This document shows, one piece after another, positions 59,501 to 64,000 of a stretch of 64,000 nucleotides of DNA. The stretch comes from Adiantum capillus-veneris. Its lineage: Eukaryota; Streptophyta; Polypodiopsida; Polypodiales; Pteridaceae. The notes beneath the pieces were generated by a model. It worked only from the letters and a program-made list of their open reading frames with translations. It was not told where the DNA came from and did not search any database. The stretch spans positions 74,583,884 to 74,647,883 of the forward strand of contig CM043944.1 of assembly GCA_014529385.2 (NCBI GenBank), written 5' to 3'. The position numbers and the translations under genes are program-made. Every line of letters starts with the position of its first letter. Position 1 is the stretch's first letter.

Positions 59501-61889
59501 CATGACCAACTACTTCATTTAGTATCTCATCCTGGAATGGGAGGGGAAAGTGATCTCTCTTTGTTGTCTCATTGAGGGGACGGTAATCCACACACACCCT
59601 CCACTTGCCGTTCTTCTTAGGAGTGACAACAACAGGAGAGACCCACTCCGAATTCTCCACTGGATAAATGAACCCTGCTGCTAGAAGCTTTCTTACCTCC
59701 TTGAGTAGAGCCTGCTCCTTAATGACTCCTAGCCTTCGTAGCTTTTGAGCCTTAGGTGTGGCCTCTGGCTTCAACTCAATCTTGTGTTGAACAACATCTA
59801 CTCCACGCACATCGGTGTAGTCTTTAGCAAAAAGCCTCGGAAATTTCCTTAGCACACATTTGAACTCCTCTCTTTCATCCTTTGTAAGTGTTGTAGACAA
59901 CATACCTTCTAACATTCCTTCATCTTCCACCTTTTGGTTCTCTTGAGGACCTACCTCCTCCAAGCCTTGACAAGAGGTCTCTTGGTTGCTTGGCTTAAAC
60001 CTTACCCCCATGACTTCGATGGAAGACTCCTCTTCAGTAATGCTGCCGCTACTTTCTTCTTGTGAAGTGCTATCGGTCCAACCTTCTTCCGTCTCACTTT
60101 GAGATGATTCTTCATGGAGCTCCTCTTGGCGTTGCTCCTTCATGTCAAAGACAACCTTCTTATGATTGTCATTCCTGCAAATTAATTTCCCACTCTCCCA
60201 ATCCTGCAAAGCTCGCATTTTCATTAGCCATGGTCTTCCTAGGATAAATGGATAACCACTTCCCTTGGTCGACATAACATAAAAATCCACTGCTTTCTTA
60301 ATGCCAAAGGCCTCTACAAAGACATTTTTACAAATGCCTACGCACCTAGCCTTGCTATTGTTTGCCATTTTCACTTTGATTTCAGGTGTCTCATGGATGC
60401 GCATGCCTAGTCTTTGCATGAGCCCTTCTGTCATGATGCAAATTTGTGCACCCCCATCCACTAGACCTTTCCTAACCAATCTTCCTTTTATGTAACAATC
60501 TAGCACAGGTGTAATATCCTTGTTCATTTCAACATGTGCAATTTTTACAACAGGAAAACTCTCTTTTACCTTTCTCCTAGTGCTAACTGCCTTTGTTAAA
60601 TCCCTCCTAACTTGTGGGCATAATGCAAGAAACTGAGGCCATGAGATATCAGGACCCTTACCTCGCATGTCTTCCAACAGGTTGTATGGAGCCATACCAT
60701 GTCCAAGAGGGAAGTCTTGGAGATTGATACGACGTCGAGTCCTCTTAGCTTCCTTGGTCTCCTTTGCCTTCTTGCCTTGTCCATGGTCACTCTGTGATGG
60801 GACACCCTCTTTCTCTTTACCTTTTCCTCGGCCACGCTTAATGCCATTGGCTTCCATGTCAACCTCATTTGAATTTGTCACCTCTACCACATGCACATTT
60901 GGATCTGGCAAAGGTGGAACTCCTTCTACCCCTTGTGGAGGTGGTCTTGGTCCATTTGGCCTTTGTAGAAGCCTTGGTTGTTGACCAGCTCCTTCTCCTG
61001 CATTCATCACTGGGTAATTCAAGTTAGGCCTCCCTGGCTCCCCACGGGGCCAAGGACAATTATTCATCCCATGTCCAGACTCTCCGCAATTCCAACATTG
61101 CAAGACTCTCCTAGGTCGTGGATCTCGCTCTTCAGACTTCTTTGCTTGTCCCTTTGGACCTACAGCTTGTGCAAGGTGAATTGACAGGCTACTTAAAGAT
61201 TCGTTTAACTTCTCAATTACTTCCGTCGTTACCTCAGGAATCTCCCTCGATGTTGATGCTTGTGACTTACCTTTGGGTCTAAAACCTTCTATTGGAACCT
61301 CTCCCCTTAAGCACTTGAGTTTCCTATACTTCTCAGCAGCCCTAGTTTCAGCTGCATCAAAGGTAGCAGGTGCACCCGCCTCAACTTTTACCTTAAGGTC
61401 AGGAAAGAGTCCGGCTATGAACCTCTCCTTCTTTAGAAATTCTGCACCATCACCAGGGTTAGCAACATTTCGTATCCATAGAGCCCAAAGACGTAGGAAC
61501 TCTTGCTTGTACAAGTAGTAGTCATCTAAGTCTTTTTGCTTATGAGAAACAATGTTTTGCCATAGCTTTTGAGTGTTTTGGGGATCAAAGAAGTATCTCT
61601 TGAAATGATTGACAACTTCCATGTAATTCTCTTTAACTTCCTCAGGCAAAGAGTCAAACCAAGTGCTAGCATCTTTCCTAAGGACTACCTCAAACATTTC
61701 TACACGTTCTTGATCAGTTACTATCCTCTTGATACGACAAGACATCTTGAAATTTGCCAAAAATAATTCTGCATCCTCTCCAGGCTCTCCAAAGAAAAGA
61801 GGATATCCAGACATTTGGCGTTGATTCTCCATTGAATTGATTTCAAAGTGACGCGTTTTGTTTTTTCTTTCTTTAAAAGATCTACACAA
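56553..61889 (-). CDS. Gag-pol polyprotein, Tat-like gypsy, 1778 codons, intact
   Basis: One open frame with no stop or shift. Gag domain about residues 28-195; zinc knuckle CWNCGESGHGMNNC at 265-278; basic linker 350-390. Protease: KGLVDGGAQICIM around 474-486 (DGG in place of the usual DTG/DSG) and FILGRPWL near 548-555. RT about 670-910: [33 protein letters not shown] and FIDD at 865-868. A first RNase H-like region (about 1000-1090) lacks the usual acidic residues (FFVSSSVGRETIGAVL). A second, archaeal-type RNase H (about 1152-1280) has FFDGAF, NNEAEY, KGDALL and NEDADLL. Integrase about 1370-1620: HEEACGGHF...CHNC, GIDAMGP, VSDNGPGF and NGLVEKANG. A GPY module (WQGPYIV) follows near 1685, and no chromodomain is seen. 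The dual RNase H places it in the Tat lineage. The gag start may be the second Met (residue 20). Confidence 0.96.
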   Translation of the reverse strand: MCRSFKERKNKTRHFEINSMENQRQMSGYPLFFGEPGEDAELFLANFKMSCRIKRIVTDQERVEMFEVVLRKDASTWFDSLPEEVKENYMEVVNHFKRYFFDPQNTQKLWQNIVSHKQKDLDDYYLYKQEFLRLWALWIRNVANPGDGAEFLKKERFIAGLFPDLKVKVEAGAPATFDAAETRAAEKYRKLKCLRGEVPIEGFRPKGKSQASTSREIPEVTTEVIEKLNESLSSLSIHLAQAVGPKGQAKKSEERDPRPRRVLQCWNCGESGHGMNNCPWPRGEPGRPNLNYPVMNAGEGAGQQPRLLQRPNGPRPPPQGVEGVPPLPDPNVHVVEVTNSNEVDMEANGIKRGRGKGKEKEGVPSQSDHGQGKKAKETKEAKRTRRRINLQDFPLGHGMAPYNLLEDMRGKGPDISWPQFLALCPQVRRDLTKAVSTRRKVKESFPVVKIAHVEMNKDITPVLDCYIKGRLVRKGLVDGGAQICIMTEGLMQRLGMRIHETPEIKVKMANNSKARCVGICKNVFVEAFGIKKAVDFYVMSTKGSGYPFILGRPWLMKMRALQDWESGKLICRNDNHKKVVFDMKEQRQEELHEESSQSETEEGWTDSTSQEESSGSITEEESSIEVMGVRFKPSNQETSCQGLEEVGPQENQKVEDEGMLEGMLSTTLTKDEREEFKCVLRKFPRLFAKDYTDVRGVDVVQHKIELKPEATPKAQKLRRLGVIKEQALLKEVRKLLAAGFIYPVENSEWVSPVVVTPKKNGKWRVCVDYRPLNETTKRDHFPLPFQDEILNEVVGHEKYTVYDGYSGYFQIGIALEDQLKTTFITPWGCYAFRVMPFGLTNAPATFQRFMNMVFQAFFGKSIRVFIDDFCIYSSKSLHLQRVEEGLKKLYDMGGQLNPDKCHIGEDEVILLGHKVSYKGIEVDPSKAKALIELPSPKSLKEVISFIQKVKYMSRFIHLASELLHPLQKLTQQVEFAWSDELEEYFCNIKVILSELPTLMPPCWEYTFFVSSSVGRETIGAVLLQQDPHSTRMRPIYFASRVMNALERDYTEAELMMLSLMFAVRNFRSYLLPKPFVILTAENLFPWVSSQMNLSTRISKWIMELQEFQYSFKVEDSVRAQLAGILTYRVHEKEIKVPQVKTLPLPPPKSIPNAFTLFFDGAFRRATGKAGGGLVLLNPSGEVVMKEKVNLPGSTSNNEAEYDTLLHGLKMCIGQGIKRLMVKGDALLIVKQILGIWACKNESLRTKVHAIRKMFNQFEEVQLYHIPRKQNEDADLLAQQAVTCVEREVQVIMVAAAVKQPRYQGLESLAPIIGYILEGEFPPDFTKAQKRRLMKKASVYLFLEGSLYQKGKDHVCRRVPTIEEIPAILKGLHEEACGGHFAQESTVKKILLAGYVWPSLHVDVQHWCKSCHNCQINGNRRLVHGPRQIVLANGPFEKWGIDAMGPLPRTKNGKLYILVAVDYMTRWVEAQSVARVNERTVSKFVYTHICCRFGTPLEIVSDNGPGFRKGLLTEVYEELHILHRHSTPYYPQSNGLVEKANGVIAGIIRKMVQNKTKLWDDFLDGALWAYRTTYREATEFTPFHLVYGQEALQPIELNIPTMRLHGKGAQDDQEVWMDRLLTLVELEWKREAAYECYKRKATQAKETHDKKRKDKGIKEGELVLRYDNRLDNRFDAKFETRWQGPYIVKKAFNSSYYQLMDLNGKEHSRKVNGYRLKPYLSRLLPKDLPKICPKAAVLCKYCYMKHECNSSQNSEGLNNEDLVKDSEALSLEKMLYDGT

Positions 61890-62430
61890 TAATATTCTCT
61901 AAATTGCAATCTATTCTACAACAAAATAAAAATATTCACATCAAATGACCTATGATAATCAATGAGAGGTAGGATGACAGGGTTTGGTGACGCGAGAATT
62001 TCTCCTACTCTTTGGGCACCAAACATGAACACCATACGTTGTTGAAAATGGATTTTTCTACTAATTGCAATGTTTATTCTAATGTGTGGAGTGAAATGAA
62101 AGGGGAAAACCTCTATTCTTGGGCCATTATCCATTGTCTATGCATGACCTTATGCTTAAAACAAAACAAAAATATAGACGTCCAAACTAAGGTCGTACCT
62201 AATGAGAGGCAAAATAAAAGGATTTACTGATGCGTTTATCTCTGCCAACCTAAGAGGACCTAAAATTCTACGAATTACACGTTGAAATTGCAACTTAGTA
62301 CTAACAATTATGTGTACCTTTTGCCTTGCAATGGGAATGAAGGGATCATACAAATTCTCGTGATTCATGCAAGCTACTTGATTATGCTAAAGGTTGAGCC
62401 TACACAAAACATACACAAGCCTGTCCTCCG
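61890..62430 (-). other. Leader of Tat-like element with two tandem short ORFs
   Basis: Between the primer-binding site and gag. It contains a diverged ~235 bp tandem duplication (about 61920-62135 and 62155-62370). Each unit has an open frame on the element's sense strand, 62156-62368 (70 codons) and 61916-62134 (72 codons), in the same frame as each other but not as gag. Shared text includes NP(V/F)ILPLI and DV(N/Y)IF. I do not recognise the product; they may be upstream ORFs or chance. Confidence 0.6.
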
Positions 62431-62437
62431 TGGGGGC
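62422..62437 (-). promoter_or_regulatory. Primer-binding-site candidate of Tat-like element
   Basis: Minus strand TGGTGCCCCCACGG lies a few bases inside the 5' LTR end (…CCGCCTCA ATTT). It starts with TGG, as expected for pairing to a tRNA CCA end. I cannot say which tRNA. Confidence 0.6.
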
Positions 62438-62445
62438 ACCAAAAT

Positions 62446-63469
62446 TGAGGCGGTCCGGGGCGGGCAACAAGAGAGGCGACCTCTAAACACCCCTCAAGGC
62501 TCCCGTGCTGCTCAATTGGGGCTGGGGCAACCACAAGCACAACACAACAACAAACCCACAGCCAAACCCAAACAAGATAGGGGCACCACCTAGTTATGGT
62601 ATGCGAACTAGGACGCAAGAGAGATTTTGGCACAACCAAGAACATGCACCACACAACACACACAAGCAACCTCACACCAAGACACACACAAAATGGACCA
62701 GAGAGAGCTAGAGCAAAGGGAAGAGAGAGAGAGAAAAGGATCTTGCGTAATACCTTATTTGTGACTTGCAAATGGAGATGGTTCGTTATGATGCTATCGT
62801 AGAACTTGTACAAAACTCACTCAATGCTTAGTGATTGCTAAACATTGCCAAAACACACACACACACACTGTCTTAGGGTGTGGGAGACCTCTCACCACAA
62901 TACCCTCTTACAATGGACACAAAATTGGCAATGAAAAACACACTAAAACACTTCCTAAAATCAAGATCAACCGATAAAAACTCAAAATACACAAGTCACC
63001 TTGAATTCACCAAACCGTATTGCACAAATAGAAGGACGAAGATTTGAACGTCGAATCACGCCTTTGATGCACCAAACCTCAATTTATTGATGATGAAGGA
63101 GCATATACAATAGTGGTTTTGAGATTTGTGGAACTCAACGCTCTCTCACTTGCAATGTGTAGCTTGAAGGCTTCTCTCACACCAAGAGTGAAGCTCACAA
63201 GTGGTTGCTACACCTAAGTCTCTCCTCACGCATAGAGTGTTGGGGTGCTATGTGAGATATTGGAGGTTGTTTTACAAGAAGGAGAGGGGACTATTTATAG
63301 GTTGGAGACCCCATATTAAGATTATTGGAAATCCTAATTTACAAGCTAACAAATCAGGATTATGATTTTTTTGAATATCAAAACATTGCGGGCCTTCTTT
63401 GTCTGCTTGAGTCATGGGTGTGGGCTCAAAAGAGAGCATTATTGATGGTAGATAAGGTGAAAGTAAGTA

Positions 63470-63516
<47 letters not shown>

Positions 63517-64000
63517 ACTATACACATGTCTTGAGGTGAGGTGTCTTTTATGGTTAGGTCAATGGCTATTTTGTGTTAGTATGTTAGTGGTTAGTGTTAG
63601 TAATCACTAGAAAGTTAATGATATATTTACAATGGGTAGAATGGGTGGGATGGTTGGAGTAAGATGGTTGAATGAAGTGAACAAATCCTTGTGATGGTGA
63701 AGCTTGAAGAAGTTTTGGACTTACTTGTGTAGGTTCTTAAAATGACCATCGATCTTCTTCTTCGTCTTCTCTTCTTTACGCCACCGCTGCCAAGGTTGAT
63801 CATCGTGATGAAAATGGTAATTCCGTTGATGAGATCTTTTGATTTGCAGAGGTTAATCATGGTACACATGCTGAATTTATGTATATATATAAGGAGTAAG
63901 ATGGAATTGTACTTTGGAGATAATAGAGAGAGGCATAGAGCTGGTGTATGTACATGGAGAGCTCATATGAGAGCTATGGGAGTAAGTGGGGAGGTTAATG
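62446..64000 (-). repeat. 5' LTR of Tat-like element, truncated by window end
   Basis: Aligns with 53836-55380 almost base for base. Differences noticed: C/G at 53849, T/C at 54004, G/C at 54034, C/A at 54671, T/C near 55147, G/T near 55217, a longer (CA)n near 62853 and a longer (GA)n at 63472-63514. Confidence 0.94.
63472..63514. repeat. (GA)n microsatellite in 5' LTR
   Basis: About 21 GA units, compared with about 12 at the matching place in the left LTR (54859-54882). Confidence 0.95.

Larger units (their letters stand above)
53836..64000 (-). mobile_element. Young Tat-like gypsy element, intact gag-pol
   Basis: Left LTR 53836-56524, polypurine tract, one 1778-codon gag-pol frame (56553-61889), leader, primer-binding site and a right LTR from 62446 past the window end. 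LTRs share the end TGAGGCGGTCCGG on the plus strand. Over about 1.54 kb of overlap I count roughly six substitutions plus microsatellite length changes, about 99.6 percent identity. It interrupts the minus-strand gypsy at 53835. Total length would be about 11.3 kb if the right LTR is as long as the left. The outer target duplication cannot be checked. Confidence 0.93.

Noticed and set aside
56553-61889. Minus and plus shadow ORFs inside gag-pol (for example 57023-57463)
   Set aside because: They overlap the long intact polyprotein frame and show no independent motif.

Overview
This looks like nuclear DNA from a land plant with a large, retrotransposon-packed genome. The evidence is Ty1/copia and Ty3/gypsy elements with plant-type signatures (a dual-RNase H Tat-like gypsy, Athila-like gypsy elements with an ORF after the integrase, an initiator-Met primer-binding site), short GT-AG introns, and a DUF7869-type gene of the sort I associate with non-flowering plants. 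The species cannot be read from the sequence; fern, lycophyte, bryophyte or gymnosperm are guesses. I see no tRNA, rRNA, CRISPR or prokaryotic operon and no convincing host housekeeping gene. Almost everything is mobile or repetitive, and most coding sequence is broken by stops and frameshifts.

Layout. 1-2370: AT-rich satellite of about 152 bp monomers with a four-monomer higher-order period, running off the left edge. 3313-6223: broken DUF7869 gene (+). 6290-7345: an 88 bp tandem repeat, then a field of short perfect palindromes. 7699-9230: decayed multi-exon gene, unrecognised (+). 9460-14568: a hairpin, fragments of a decayed minus-strand gene, a GA microsatellite and a copia relic. 14685-19795: complete copia element (-) with 226 bp LTRs and a TCTCC target duplication, inserted into the reverse transcriptase of a gypsy element (+) that resumes at 19796 and reaches its LTR near 25012. 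That gypsy has two integrase zinc-binding modules and a retropepsin-like segment after the integrase, and a foldback element (23057-24107) sits inside the protease segment.

27078-30888: a long coiled-coil ORF followed by a polypurine tract and an LTR. 31740-35793: chromodomain-type gypsy (+), degenerate. 35941-37135: exon-like blocks of an unrecognised gene (+). 38837-41260: second, truncated copia copy (-). 41264-46650: an LTR (-) plus long non-coding internal sequence, resembling a large retrotransposon derivative. 46655-53835: Athila-like gypsy (-) with pol followed by a 3' ORF; RNase H is deleted. 53836-64000: young Tat-like gypsy (-) with an uninterrupted 1778-codon gag-pol, a 2.7 kb left LTR and a right LTR cut by the window end. 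It is inserted in the Athila-like element.

The most notable signals are the intact Tat-like element with two related ~70-codon ORFs in its leader, the protease-after-integrase order in the gypsy at 19796, the coiled-coil 3' ORFs seen in two unrelated-looking elements, the foldback element, the higher-order satellite and the palindrome field. All coordinates of LTR ends marked approximate are by eye.
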